DNA from: Sideroxydans sp.
Lineage (GTDB): Bacteria > Pseudomonadota > Gammaproteobacteria > Burkholderiales > Gallionellaceae
Direction: 5' to 3'
Length of the DNA: 64,000 bases
Assembly (NCBI GenBank): GCA_028710605.1
Contig: JAQTTU010000008.1
Coordinates: 1 to 64,000, forward strand
Of this stretch, positions 19,788-28,400 are shown one piece after another. The notes under the pieces were generated by a model that was not told the DNA's origin, ran no database searches, and saw nothing but the letters and a program-made list of their open reading frames with translations. Position 1 is the stretch's first letter; each line of letters begins with the position of its first letter. The translations under genes and the position numbers were made by a program.

Positions 19788-22340
19788 ATGACCGTCCCAA
19801 TCCACGCTCAGATTCGAGTCACCGGCCAAGTCCAGGGCGTGGGCTTCCGTCCCTTTGTCTATCGCCTCGCGCATGAACTCGGTCTGGCAGGCTGGGTGCG
19901 CAACGACAGCGAAGGCGTGGAGATTTCGGTCGAGGGCGAGCGTCCGCAGGTGATGAGTTTGATCGCCCGCCTGCAAAGCGAACCTCCCGCTTTGGCGCGC
20001 GTGGAAAATATTACGCACGAGTTTTCGGAGGTCGAAAATAATCTGCACGGCTTCACCATCAGCGCCAGCAAATCGGGCAGGGTGCACACCGGCATCACGC
20101 CGGACTCAGCGATCTGCGCCGATTGCCTGCATGAATTATTCGATCCCGCCGACCGCCGTTATCGCCATCCCTTCATCAACTGCATCCACTGCGGCCCGCG
20201 CTATACGCTGACTGCGCGTATGCCTTACGATCGCGCCAACACCAGCATGGCGAAGTTCGTGCAATGCCCGCAATGCCAGGCCGAGTACGATTCGCCCACC
20301 ACGCGCCGTTTCCACGCGCAGCCCAATGCCTGCCCGCAATGCGGCCCTAGTTTGCAGATGTTCGATGCACAGTGGCAACGCGTAGCGACTGACGATCCCG
20401 CCGCCGCCAGCGCCGAACGCATCCGCGCCGGACAAGTCGTCGCCATCAAAGGCATAGGCGGTTTTCATCTGGTATGCGACGCGCGCAATGCAGCAGCCGT
20501 GGCACGCTTGCGCGGCGGCAAACAGCGCGAAGAAAAACCGTTTGCGGTGATGGTGTTGAATACGAATTCGGCAAGGCACTATGCGGAATTTATCTCGAAT
20601 AGCCGTCATTCCGGCGCAGGCCGGAATCCAGCAGAAACAAAGACTCCGCGAAGCGGACAAGACGATGTTGACCTGCTTGCGCAGGGGATTTCTTTTCAAC
20701 TGGATTCCGGCCTGCGCCGGAATGACGGCCTAAATTCTTGTGGCATGGAGCCCGAAGCCACCCTGCTCGAATCCCCCGAACGTCCCATCGTTCTGCTGCG
20801 CCAATCTTCAACTTGCGCTACCGAACTGCAAGGCATCGCCCCCGGTCTCTCCAGCATCGGCCTGATGCTGCCTTACACCCCGCTGCAATATCTGCTGTTT
20901 CACGAACTGCTGGGTAAACCGCAGGGCAGCGACTGGCTGCAACAAGAAACCAAGCTGGCCTTGGTGATGACTAGCGCCAATCCCGGCGGCGAACCGCTGG
21001 TGAAAAATGATGCCGAAGCGCGCGAGTCGCTTTCCACTTTGGCCGATGCCTTCCTCACCCACAACCGCGACATCCTGCACCGCTGCGACGACAGCGTGAT
21101 GAAGTGGCAAGCGAATGCGCCCGCGTTCATCCGCCGCGCGCGCGGCTTCACCCCGCGCCGCATCACGTTGCCTTGCACAGGCCCGTCGATACTGGCTTGC
21201 GGGGCATGGCTGAAAAATACCGTGTGCCTCACGCGCGGCAACGAAGCCTTCGTCTCGCAACACATCGGCGACCTCGACCATGCCGGCGCGCGGCAAATGC
21301 TGGACGACACCGTTGCGCACTTGTGCGACATCCTCGACGTGCAACCGCAAGCCGTCGCGCACGACCTGCACCCGGATTTTTACAGCACCCAGTTCGCGCA
21401 AAATTTTGCCGCGCAACACAACCTCCCGCTCATCGGCGTGCAGCACCACCACGCCCACATCGCCGCACTTTGCGCCGAACACCGCCTCACTGAACCCGTG
21501 CTCGGTCTTGCGCTGGACGGCGTGGGCTTGGGCAGCGATGGCAGCGCGTGGGGCGGCGAATTGTTGCGCGTTGAAGGCGCAGATTTCCAGCGGTTGGGAC
21601 ACCTCGCGCCGCTCACCATGCCCGGCGGCGACCGCGCCGCGCGCGAACCGTGGCGCATGGCGGCAGCGGTGCTGTTCGACATGGGGCGAGGCGACGAGAT
21701 CGTGCGCCGCTTCCCTCATCAAGCGGGCGCGGCAACGATAGTCAGCATGCTGCAACGCCAAACCTCTAATGTAGGAGCGAGCTTGCTCGCGAAAAATATT
21801 CGCGAGCAAGCTCGCTCCTACAACGGGCAAGCACCTGTGCAATCCAGATTAAATTGCCCGCCCACCACCAGCGCAGGCCGCCTGTTCGATGCCGCCGCCG
21901 GATTGTTGGGCATCAGCGAAATCCAAGCCTACGAAGGCCAAGCCGCCATGCTGCTGCAAGGCATGGCCGAGCGCCACGGCAGAGTCGCACCGTTGGCCGA
22001 CGGCTACACCCTCAGCGACGACGGTGTGCTGGATTTTTACCCGCTGCTCGCCGCTCTCGCCGACAGCAACGATGCCGCCCACGGCGCCGCACTATTTCAC
22101 GCCACCCTCGCCGCTGGACTAGCCGCATGGGCGCAACGCGCCACAGTACAATGCGGCTTCAACCATGTCGCACTGGGCGGCGGCTGTTTTTTGAATGCTG
22201 TTTTGACGGAAGCACTGCACGAGAACCTGACGGCGCACAGCTTGCACGTACTGACCGCGCAACGATTGCCGCCGAATGATGGCGCGATTGCGCTGGGGCA
22301 GGCGTGGGTGGCGATGCAACGGATCAATCAAGGAGATTGA
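19788..22340 (+). CDS. hypF: Carbamoyltransferase HypF with two repeat-derived peptide inserts
   Basis: HypF turns carbamoyl phosphate into the thiocarbamate on HypE that becomes the cyanide ligands of the NiFe site. The 850-residue protein shows an acylphosphatase domain (VTGQVQGVGFRPFVYRLAHE), zinc-finger pairs starting CADC near residue 110 and continuing CIHC, CPQC, CPQC, a YrdC-like domain, and a Kae1-like domain with QHHHAHIAAL and LALDGVGLGSDG. Two insertions are unusual. About residues 273-314 are encoded by a REP-type palindrome containing SRHSGAGRNPAE and LDSGLRRNDG. Residues 662-678 ([17 protein letters not shown]) are exactly a 51-bp palindrome. Both keep the frame, so the protein is about 60-75 residues longer than it would be without them. 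Whether it still works cannot be told from sequence. Confidence 0.96.
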   Translation: MTVPIHAQIRVTGQVQGVGFRPFVYRLAHELGLAGWVRNDSEGVEISVEGERPQVMSLIARLQSEPPALARVENITHEFSEVENNLHGFTISASKSGRVHTGITPDSAICADCLHELFDPADRRYRHPFINCIHCGPRYTLTARMPYDRANTSMAKFVQCPQCQAEYDSPTTRRFHAQPNACPQCGPSLQMFDAQWQRVATDDPAAASAERIRAGQVVAIKGIGGFHLVCDARNAAAVARLRGGKQREEKPFAVMVLNTNSARHYAEFISNSRHSGAGRNPAETKTPRSGQDDVDLLAQGISFQLDSGLRRNDGLNSCGMEPEATLLESPERPIVLLRQSSTCATELQGIAPGLSSIGLMLPYTPLQYLLFHELLGKPQGSDWLQQETKLALVMTSANPGGEPLVKNDAEARESLSTLADAFLTHNRDILHRCDDSVMKWQANAPAFIRRARGFTPRRITLPCTGPSILACGAWLKNTVCLTRGNEAFVSQHIGDLDHAGARQMLDDTVAHLCDILDVQPQAVAHDLHPDFYSTQFAQNFAAQHNLPLIGVQHHHAHIAALCAEHRLTEPVLGLALDGVGLGSDGSAWGGELLRVEGADFQRLGHLAPLTMPGGDRAAREPWRMAAAVLFDMGRGDEIVRRFPHQAGAATIVSMLQRQTSNVGASLLAKNIREQARSYNGQAPVQSRLNCPPTTSAGRLFDAAAGLLGISEIQAYEGQAAMLLQGMAERHGRVAPLADGYTLSDDGVLDFYPLLAALADSNDAAHGAALFHATLAAGLAAWAQRATVQCGFNHVALGGGCFLNAVLTEALHENLTAHSLHVLTAQRLPPNDGAIALGQAWVAMQRINQGD
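20604..20728. repeat. REP-type palindrome (type A) inside hypF
   Basis: The ends CCGTCATTCCGGCGCAGGCC and GGCCTGCGCCGGAATGACGG are complementary. It is the same element as 22768-22892 and 32839-32966, with a variant at 24030-24144. Its internal sequence stays open in the hypF frame. Confidence 0.92.
21771..21821. repeat. 51-bp palindrome (type B) in frame inside hypF
   Basis: Perfect 23-bp arms (21771-21793 and 21799-21821) start GTAGGAGCGAGCTTGCTCGC. The length is a multiple of three and the repeat begins on a codon boundary. A related 51-bp copy sits in acnA and a 54-bp copy follows hslO. Confidence 0.95.
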
Positions 22341-22376
22341 AGCGTGTATTTTGTTTTTATGATGTATATATTGATG

Positions 22377-22444
22377 GGAAGCCAATAAATACGGGCATCT
22401 CCATCGCATGCATGATGCAGATCGCCTATTGACGGGCGTTGCGG
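22377..22444. repeat. Dispersed repeat family N, copy 1 (hypF-hypC gap)
   Basis: It contains AAATACGGGCATCTCC and, about 25 bp on, GATCGCCTATTGACGGGCGT. The two halves share ACGGGC in direct orientation. Seven related copies are elsewhere in the window. Confidence 0.85.
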
Positions 22445-22507
22445 AGCAGATGGATGTTTTGAAAAGCTCTGAAGACAGTGAACTTGAATTTTCAGTAAAG
22501 GAAATAT

Positions 22508-22762
22508 ATGTGTCTCGCCATTCCCGCCCGCATTGAAGAGCTGACGACTCCGGGCAACGCTATCGTCAATCTGGGCGGTGTGCGCAAGGAGATTTCGCTG
22601 GCGCTGGTGGATGATGCCGCCGTGGGCGATTATGTCATCGTGCATGTCGGGTACGCGCTGCAAAAGTTGGATCAGGAAGAGGCGGAGCGCACGCTGGAGA
22701 TGTTCGCCGAGATGGGGCAGATGGAGGAGTTGCGGGAAGAGTTGGGAGGGGCGCAGGCATGA
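22508..22762 (+). CDS. hypC: Hydrogenase assembly chaperone HypC
   Basis: The 84-residue protein begins MCLAIPARIEEL, with the essential Cys2, and contains VGDYVIVHVGYALQKLDQEE, the HypC/HupF signature. HypC carries the Fe(CN)2CO unit between HypD and the large subunit. A ribosome site AAAGGAAA lies upstream. The gene is separated from hypF by a type N repeat and from hypD by a type A repeat, so the operon has been loosened by repeat insertion. Confidence 0.97.
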   Translation: MCLAIPARIEELTTPGNAIVNLGGVRKEISLALVDDAAVGDYVIVHVGYALQKLDQEEAERTLEMFAEMGQMEELREELGGAQA

Positions 22763-22767
22763 AACCT

Positions 22768-22892
22768 ACCGTCATTCCGGCGCAGGCCGGAATCCAGTTG
22801 ATTGAAAGATTCCCGCGAAGCGGGTCAACAGGTTTTGTCTGCTACGCAGCTTATTGTTCTTGCTGGATTCCGGCCTGCGCCGGAATGACGGT
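22768..22892. repeat. REP-type palindrome (type A) between hypC and hypD
   Basis: It begins ACCGTCATTCCGGCGCAGG and ends with the inverted copy. It fills almost the whole gap, stopping a few bases before the hypD start. Confidence 0.92.
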
Positions 22893-22898
22893 GTCCTT

Positions 22899-24011
22899 AT
22901 GAAATACATCGACGAATTCCGCGATGGCGAGCTTGCCAAGAACATCTCCGCCAACATCGCGCGTGAGGCCGACCCTAAACGCACCTACCGCCTGATGGAA
23001 TTCTGCGGCGGACACACGCATGCCATTTCGCGTTACGGTCTGGTTGATCTGTTGCCCGCGAATGTGCGCATGATCCACGGCCCGGGTTGTCCGGTGTGCG
23101 TGTTGCCTATCGGGCGCGTGGATCAGGCGATCCGGCTGGCGCGCGAGCAGGGCGTGATTTTGTGCACCTATGCCGACACGGTGCGCGTGCCGGCTTCCGA
23201 CAATCTTTCGCTGATGCGCGCAAAGGCCAACGGCGCGGATGTGCGCATGATCTATTCGACGCAGGATGCGCTGAAGGTCGCGCGCGACAATCCGCAGCGC
23301 GAGGTGGCGTTCCTCGCCATCGGTTTCGAGACCACCACGCCGCCGACGGCGGTGGCGGTCAAACAGGCGGAAGCTTCCGGGCTGAAAAATTTCAGCATCC
23401 TGTGCGACCACGTGCTGACCCCCGCCGCGATGCACGCGATTCTGGCGGTGGAGGGCGGCGTTTCCATTGATGGTTTCGTCGGCCCCGCGCATGTCTCCAC
23501 CGTCATCGGCAGCAAGCCATATGAGCCGTTCGCCGACGATTACGGCAAGCCGGTGGTCATCGCCGGGTTTGAGCCGCTGGACGTGATGCAGGCCATCCTG
23601 ATGCTGGTGCGCCAGATCAACGAAGGGCGCGCTGAGGTCGAAAACGAATTCACTCGCGCCGTGACGCGCGAGGGAAATCTGAAAGCGCAGGAACTGGTGG
23701 CGGAAGTGTTCGAGCTACGCGACAGGTTCGAATGGCGCGGTCTGGGCAGTGTGCCCAACAGCGCGTTGAAGCTGCGCAACAGGTTCGCCGCATTCGATGC
23801 CGAGCTGAAATTCAACGTGTCCTACGTGGCTGTGCCGGACAACAAAGCCTGCGAATGCGCCGCCATTTTGCGCGGACAAAAACGCCCGCAGGAATGCAAA
23901 ATATTCGGCACGGTGTGCACGCCGGAAAATCCGGTGGGGTCGTGCATGGTGTCGTCGGAAGGGGCGTGCGCGGCGCATTATAGTTATGGCAGGTTCAGGG
24001 AGAAGGCGTGA
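22899..24011 (+). CDS. hypD: Hydrogenase formation iron-sulfur protein HypD
   Basis: I start at ATG 22899 (MKYIDEFRDGELAK); the longer open frame upstream is only the type A repeat. The 370-residue protein has the family motifs FCGGHTHAISRYG, GPGCPVCVLP, the IGFETTTPPTAVA segment, and C-terminal cysteines in ACECAAILRG, TVCTPENPVGSC and EGACAAHY, which hold the 4Fe-4S cluster and redox thiols. HypD with HypC assembles Fe(CN)2CO. No strong ribosome site is left between the repeat and the ATG. Confidence 0.97.
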   Translation: MKYIDEFRDGELAKNISANIAREADPKRTYRLMEFCGGHTHAISRYGLVDLLPANVRMIHGPGCPVCVLPIGRVDQAIRLAREQGVILCTYADTVRVPASDNLSLMRAKANGADVRMIYSTQDALKVARDNPQREVAFLAIGFETTTPPTAVAVKQAEASGLKNFSILCDHVLTPAAMHAILAVEGGVSIDGFVGPAHVSTVIGSKPYEPFADDYGKPVVIAGFEPLDVMQAILMLVRQINEGRAEVENEFTRAVTREGNLKAQELVAEVFELRDRFEWRGLGSVPNSALKLRNRFAAFDAELKFNVSYVAVPDNKACECAAILRGQKRPQECKIFGTVCTPENPVGSCMVSSEGACAAHYSYGRFREKA

Positions 24012-24029
24012 TGCAAAATTCTGTTGTTT

Positions 24030-24144
24030 CGTCATTCCCGCGAAGGCGGGAATCCAGTCAAAACAGAATCCCTTGCGCAGCAAGGACGAACTTCAAATGC
24101 ATGTTGAATTAAACCGCTGGATTCCCGCCTTCGCGGGAATGACG
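24030..24144. repeat. REP-type palindrome, variant of type A, between hypD and hypE
   Basis: The ends CGTCATTCCCGCGAAGGCGG and CCGCCTTCGCGGGAATGACG are complementary. The arm core differs from the other three type A copies, so it belongs to a second subfamily. Confidence 0.9.
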
Positions 24145-24164
24145 TGGAGAAGGAAGTTAGAAAA

Positions 24165-25214
24165 ATGAGCACAATAAAATCCAACTACACCCGCGCGCTC
24201 GACATCAAACATGGTCGCGTGGATATGTCGCACGGTTCCGGCGGGCGCGCGATGGCGCAGTTAATTACCGAGTTGTTTGCTTCGGCGTTCGATAACGAAT
24301 TTCTGGCGCAGGGCAACGACGGCGCGACCTTGCCTCAGGCTAATGGTCGGCTGGTGATGGCGACGGACAGCCACGTGGTGTCGCCGTTGTTTTTTGCGGG
24401 CGGCGACATCGGTTGTTTGTCGGTGCACGGCACGCTTAACGATGTGGCGGTGATGGGTGCTGCGCCTTTGTATCTGTCAGCCTCGTTCATCCTCGAAGAA
24501 GGTTTCCCGCTGGCGGATTTGCAGCGCATCGTGCAGTCGATGGCGCAGGCATCGCGCGAGGCGGGCGTGCCCATTGTCACCGGCGACACCAAGGTGGTGG
24601 AGCAGGGCAAGGGCGACGGTGTGTTCATCACCACCACGGGCGTGGGCGTGGTGCGTGAGGGCATCAACCTGTCCGGCGATCTGGCGCGAGCGGGCGACAA
24701 GATTTTGCTGTCCGGCACCATCGGCGATCACGGCATGGCGATTATGTCGCAGCGCGAGGGACTGACATTTTCTGCCCCCATCGTGTCGGACACGGCGGCG
24801 TTGCACGGCCTCATCGCAACCATGCTGGATAGCGGTGTGCAATTGCGTGTGCTGCGCGACCCGACGCGCGGCGGGCTGGCGACCACGCTGAACGAGATCG
24901 CCAAGCAATCCGGCGTGGGTATGATGTTGCACGAGGCTGCCATCGCGGTGAATCAGCCGGTGGAAGCGGCCTGCGAATTCCTCGGCCTCGATCCCTTGTA
25001 TGTGGCGAATGAAGGAAAATTGATTGCGATCTGCGTGGCGGAAGATGCGGAACGTTTGCTGCAAGTGATGCGCGCGCATCCGTTGGCTGCTAACGCTTCC
25101 ATCATCGGCGAAGTGGTGCAGGACGCGCACGGCTTTGTGCAGATGACCACCAAAATGGGCGGTCGCCGCGTGGTCGATTGGCTGGCGGGCGAACAATTAC
25201 CGAGGATATGCTGA
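24165..25214 (+). CDS. hypE: Hydrogenase maturation protein HypE
   Basis: I start at ATG 24165, preceded by GGAGAAGGAAG. The 349-residue protein shows MSHGSGGRAMAQLI, GNDGATL, ATDSHVVSPLFFAGGDIG and GTLNDVAVMGA of the PurM-like fold, and ends with PRIC, whose terminal cysteine receives the carbamoyl group from HypF and is dehydrated to a thiocyanate. Its stop overlaps the hoxA start (ATGA), so regulator and maturation genes are co-transcribed. Confidence 0.97.
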   Translation: MSTIKSNYTRALDIKHGRVDMSHGSGGRAMAQLITELFASAFDNEFLAQGNDGATLPQANGRLVMATDSHVVSPLFFAGGDIGCLSVHGTLNDVAVMGAAPLYLSASFILEEGFPLADLQRIVQSMAQASREAGVPIVTGDTKVVEQGKGDGVFITTTGVGVVREGINLSGDLARAGDKILLSGTIGDHGMAIMSQREGLTFSAPIVSDTAALHGLIATMLDSGVQLRVLRDPTRGGLATTLNEIAKQSGVGMMLHEAAIAVNQPVEAACEFLGLDPLYVANEGKLIAICVAEDAERLLQVMRAHPLAANASIIGEVVQDAHGFVQMTTKMGGRRVVDWLAGEQLPRIC

Positions 25215-26662
25215 TGGCAACACTACCCAATGTCTTGGTCATCGACGATGAAGTGCGTTCGCAGGAGGCTTTGCGTCGCACGCTGGATGAAGAGTTCACC
25301 GTGTTCACTGCGTCGGGTGCAGAGGACGGGCGCGCCATCATGGAGCGCGAGCGGATTCAGGTGGTGTTGTGCGACCACCGTATGCCGGGCGTGACCGGGG
25401 TGGAATTTCTGAAGGAAGTGCGCGAGCGTTGGCCGGATGCGGTGCGCATGATTATTTCCGGTTACACCGATGTCGAGGACATCATCGCCGGGGTGAACGA
25501 CGCGGGCATTTATCAATACATTCTCAAGCCCTGGCATCCCGAATCGCTGCTGCTCAACGTGCGTGCGGCGGCGCAGTTGTACGACTTGCAGCAACAGAGC
25601 AACCAGATGAATGTGGAGTTGCGTACCGCGCAGCCGGTGTTGCAAAAGCGCGTGGCGGCCAAGCAAACCAAGCTGCGCGACCACTACGAGTTTTCGCGCA
25701 TCGTGCGCGCGGCGGACAGCCCGCTGAACGATGTGATCGAGCTGGCGGCGCGCGTGGCGAACTGCGACATCGCGGTGCATATCTCGGGCGAGTCCGGCAG
25801 CGGCAAGGAATTACTGGGGCGCGCCATCCATTATTCCAGCCCGCGCGCGGCGCGCGCTTTCGTGATCGAGAACTGCGGCGCGATGTCCGACCAGTTGCTG
25901 GAATCGGAATTGTTCGGCCACAAGCGCGGCAGTTTTACCGGCGCGTTCGAGGATCGCATCGGCCTGTTCGAGCAAGCCGACGGCGGCACGATTTTTCTGG
26001 ATGAGATCGGCGAAACCTCGCCCATGTTTCAGGTCAAATTGCTGCGCGTGTTGCAGGAAGGCGAGATACGCGCCGTGGGCAGTTCGCGTTCGCGCAAGAT
26101 CGACGTGCGCGTGTTGTCGGCCACCAACCGCGACCTGGAAGAAGAAGTGCGCAAAGGCCGCTTCCGCGAAGACTTGTATTACCGCCTGACGCAGTTCGTG
26201 TTGCCCATGCCCGCGCTGCGCGAACGCAAAATGGACAACCAGATGATCGCGCTTTCCCTGCTGCGCCAGGCCGCGCCCGCCATGGGCAAAGACATTCAGG
26301 GCTTCACGCCGGAGGCGCTGGAATGCCTCTCCAATTACCAGTGGCCGGGCAATGTGCGCGAAATGCAGAACGAAATTTTGCGCGCCATATTGTTGTGCGA
26401 CGGCGAATTCATCGGCGCGCATTTGTTCTCGCCCAAAGTGCTGCGCGCAGCCCCCGAAGAACAGTCGCAGGACATGAGCATCCTCGCCGGATTGAACGGC
26501 AGCCTGAAGGACAGAATGGAAGCGCTGGAAGCGCGCGTGCTGAACGAATGCTTGATCCGCCACCGCTGGAACAAAACGCGCGCCGCGAGCGAATTGGGCT
26601 TGTCGCGGGTGGGGTTGCGCAGCAAGTTGGCAAGGTATGGGATGGAGAAGAAAGGTGAGTGA
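25214..26662 (+). CDS. hoxA: Sigma-54-dependent response regulator of hydrogenase genes (HoxA/HupR type)
   Basis: The 482-residue regulator has a receiver domain with phospho-acceptor Asp54 (VVLCDHRMPG), an AAA+ domain with Walker A GESGSGKE, the sigma-54 contact loop GSFTGAF (a GAFTGA variant), Walker B GGTIFLDEIG, and a Fis-type helix-turn-helix at the end (TRAASELGLSRVGLRSKLAR). By family it answers the HoxBC/HoxJ hydrogen sensor and turns on sigma-54 hydrogenase promoters; in known systems the non-phosphorylated form is active. The last 10 codons are duplicated 2.9 kb downstream, next to hoxB, as the edge of an inserted island. Confidence 0.93.
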   Translation: MATLPNVLVIDDEVRSQEALRRTLDEEFTVFTASGAEDGRAIMERERIQVVLCDHRMPGVTGVEFLKEVRERWPDAVRMIISGYTDVEDIIAGVNDAGIYQYILKPWHPESLLLNVRAAAQLYDLQQQSNQMNVELRTAQPVLQKRVAAKQTKLRDHYEFSRIVRAADSPLNDVIELAARVANCDIAVHISGESGSGKELLGRAIHYSSPRAARAFVIENCGAMSDQLLESELFGHKRGSFTGAFEDRIGLFEQADGGTIFLDEIGETSPMFQVKLLRVLQEGEIRAVGSSRSRKIDVRVLSATNRDLEEEVRKGRFREDLYYRLTQFVLPMPALRERKMDNQMIALSLLRQAAPAMGKDIQGFTPEALECLSNYQWPGNVREMQNEILRAILLCDGEFIGAHLFSPKVLRAAPEEQSQDMSILAGLNGSLKDRMEALEARVLNECLIRHRWNKTRAASELGLSRVGLRSKLARYGMEKKGE

Positions 26663-26667
26663 AGTGA
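26634..26667 (+). repeat. Left 34-bp direct repeat bounding an inserted island
   Basis: This segment covers the end and stop codon of hoxA. It matches 29534-29567 at 33 of 34 bases. The repeats bracket the BrnTA/caspase island. Confidence 0.9.
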
Positions 26668-26687
26668 TTTTCAATACATAGATGCTC

Positions 26688-26755
26688 GGAGAAGCGCATG
26701 GATAGGGCATCTACGTCATCAACATCGCGTAGATGCCCTATCCATGCGCTTCTCC
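26688..26755. repeat. 28-bp perfect inverted repeat after hoxA
   Basis: Arms 26688-26715 and 26728-26755 begin GGAGAAGCGCATGGATAGGG and pair perfectly around a 12-base loop. A T-rich stretch 10 bases after it could make it a terminator; it could also be a small mobile repeat. The rest of the 26663-26927 gap holds no gene I can support. Confidence 0.9.
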
Positions 26756-26927
26756 ATGATGTTGGTTTTTCAAAATGCCTCAAAACCCAGAAAATCCATC
26801 ACCGCACCGCAGTGGGCAAAGCGGCAGGACTATATTCTTGCGCGTGGAATGATGCGGGGTTTGCTGTTAGATTACGGGAACGGGAAAACGGCGAGTCCCT
26901 TTAATTCTTTATGGGCGATGTGACGAA

Positions 26928-27227
26928 ATGAACGAAGCGGGAATTGATGTCACTTGGGATGCAAACAAAGCACAATCCAATATCGCCAAGCATGGCGTGA
27001 CATTTGCCCAAGCTGCAACAGTGTTGCTCGACCCGTTGGCAATGACGGTTTTTGATGAAGCGCACAGCCAGACAGAGGAGCGCTGGTTCACACTGGGTAT
27101 GTCGAGTGAAGGAAAATTGTTAGCGGTCTCGCACACATATCAAATTGCCGAATCTGGAAACACGAGAGTTCGCATCATCTCTGCGCGGGAAGCAACGCGA
27201 AGCGAGCGAGTACAATATCAAAGCTGA
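26928..27227 (+). CDS. brnT: BrnT family ribonuclease toxin
   Basis: The 99-residue protein has the BrnT pattern: VTWDANKAQSNIAKHGVTFA near the N-terminus, a central DPLAMTVFDEAHSQTEERWF, and RVRIISAREATRSERVQYQS at the end. By family it is a RelE-like ribonuclease that stops translation and is bound by BrnA. Toxin first, antitoxin second is the usual brnTA order. It is the first gene of the island between hoxA and hoxB. Confidence 0.94.
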   Translation: MNEAGIDVTWDANKAQSNIAKHGVTFAQAATVLLDPLAMTVFDEAHSQTEERWFTLGMSSEGKLLAVSHTYQIAESGNTRVRIISAREATRSERVQYQS

Positions 27228-27247
27228 CCAGAGCGATAGGTGACAAT

Positions 27248-27478
27248 ATGAAAAAAGCACAAATTCAAACTGACGAAATGCCAACTGAAATTGATTTTAG
27301 CAAAGGGACTCGCGGAAAATTTTACCGCCCCGGCGCAAAGCTAAACTTGCCAGTCTATCTGGACGATCAAGTGCAGACGCGCCTCACCGCACTGGCCAAC
27401 GCCAAAGGCATCGAATTCTCAGTGCTGGTCAACGACCTGCTGAGGAAAGACATCGAGCTTATCGAAATGGCGCGGTAA
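27248..27478 (+). CDS. brnA: BrnA-type antitoxin
   Basis: The 76-residue protein lies 20 bp after brnT. The N-terminal part (TEIDFSKGTRGKFYRPGAKL) resembles antitoxins paired with BrnT, and the C-terminal half (LPVYLDDQVQTRLTALANAK, then GIEFSVLVNDLLRKDIELIE) is a ribbon-helix-helix DNA-binding fold. It should neutralise BrnT and repress the pair. Confidence 0.88.
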   Translation: MKKAQIQTDEMPTEIDFSKGTRGKFYRPGAKLNLPVYLDDQVQTRLTALANAKGIEFSVLVNDLLRKDIELIEMAR

Positions 27479-27523
27479 TGAGGGCTGCTTTAAGCCGATA
27501 GCTATTACTGGAAAAGTATTGCG

Positions 27524-27544
27524 AACCCGCCCCCAATAATATGG
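27524..27544. repeat. Left end of an imperfect inverted repeat around the caspase gene pair
   Basis: AACCCGCCCCCAATAATATGG matches the reverse complement of 29198-29217 except for one substitution and one extra base. The two ends enclose exactly the membrane-protein/caspase pair. Confidence 0.6.
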
Positions 27545-27553
27545 AGCAAGATT

Positions 27554-28345
27554 ATGGATGGAATTGATTTCGAATCACTTAAAGAGGGTGATACTGATCC
27601 GACTTCTGGAAAAGAAATAAAATTTATTGTTCTCGTGAAAAAGGGCATTCTCGTCTATATCGATACGAATCTAGAAATTCAATGGACTCACTCAGATGAT
27701 GTAAAAACAGACGATGATTTTGGTTTGGTTCTTAATCGGGTTTCGTACTTGGAAAGTAGGGCTAGATTTATCACTGACAAAGAATGTTTGTTATCAATAA
27801 AACGCCAGATTGCCGAAGGGATCGCCCGCTATCTTGATTTTCTTTCATATAAGTTGTCTAAAGAAATCCATGACATTGTTGAGATAGAAATTGAAGCGCT
27901 GAATAAAAAAATTTCCTGGAGCTGGTACTTTGACGCTGCTTACGGACTTGCTCTAATCTGCCTAGTTCTTTGGGGTATGTTGTGGTTGCTGCGTGATTAT
28001 ATTTCTCCGAATATTGGGCGTGTCGGATTTGAAGTGTTGCTTGGTGGGCTCATTGGTGCAATCGGAGCTATTATTTCAATTGTGTCTCGTGGTGATGCAA
28101 TAAATCTTGATGCCAATGCTGGTAAAACTATTCATTTAACTGAGGGTACCGCAAGAATTATCGTGGGTATTGCAGGAGCCTCGTTTGTAACGCTCGCTTT
28201 CAAAGGCGGCGTACTTCTCAGCGGCATGAAGTTTTCAGGGAGCCAATTAGCTGTGTTATTAGTGTTAGCTATAGTTGCGGGTGCAAGCGAACGTTTAGTC
28301 CCCAGCCTAATTGGCAAAGTTGAAAAAATCTCACTGTCAAAATGA
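27554..28345 (+). CDS. Four-helix membrane protein of unknown function, paired with a caspase-like protease
   Basis: The 263-residue protein has a charged N-terminal half (residues 1-130, partly helical) and then membrane segments near AAYGLALICLVLWGMLWLL, FEVLLGGLIGAIGAIISIVS, ARIIVGIAGASFVTLAF and LAVLLVLAIVAGASERL. I recognise no family. It lies 55 bp before the caspase-like gene on the same strand. Base composition here is clearly more AT-rich than in the hydrogenase genes. A membrane effector beside a caspase-like protease resembles abortive-infection modules, in which protease activation leads to membrane damage; this is inference only. Confidence 0.7.
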   Translation: MDGIDFESLKEGDTDPTSGKEIKFIVLVKKGILVYIDTNLEIQWTHSDDVKTDDDFGLVLNRVSYLESRARFITDKECLLSIKRQIAEGIARYLDFLSYKLSKEIHDIVEIEIEALNKKISWSWYFDAAYGLALICLVLWGMLWLLRDYISPNIGRVGFEVLLGGLIGAIGAIISIVSRGDAINLDANAGKTIHLTEGTARIIVGIAGASFVTLAFKGGVLLSGMKFSGSQLAVLLVLAIVAGASERLVPSLIGKVEKISLSK

Positions 28346-28400
28346 AGGTTTTGAAAGAGAATTAATGCGGAAGATAATATTATTTTTAAAGGAGAAACCA

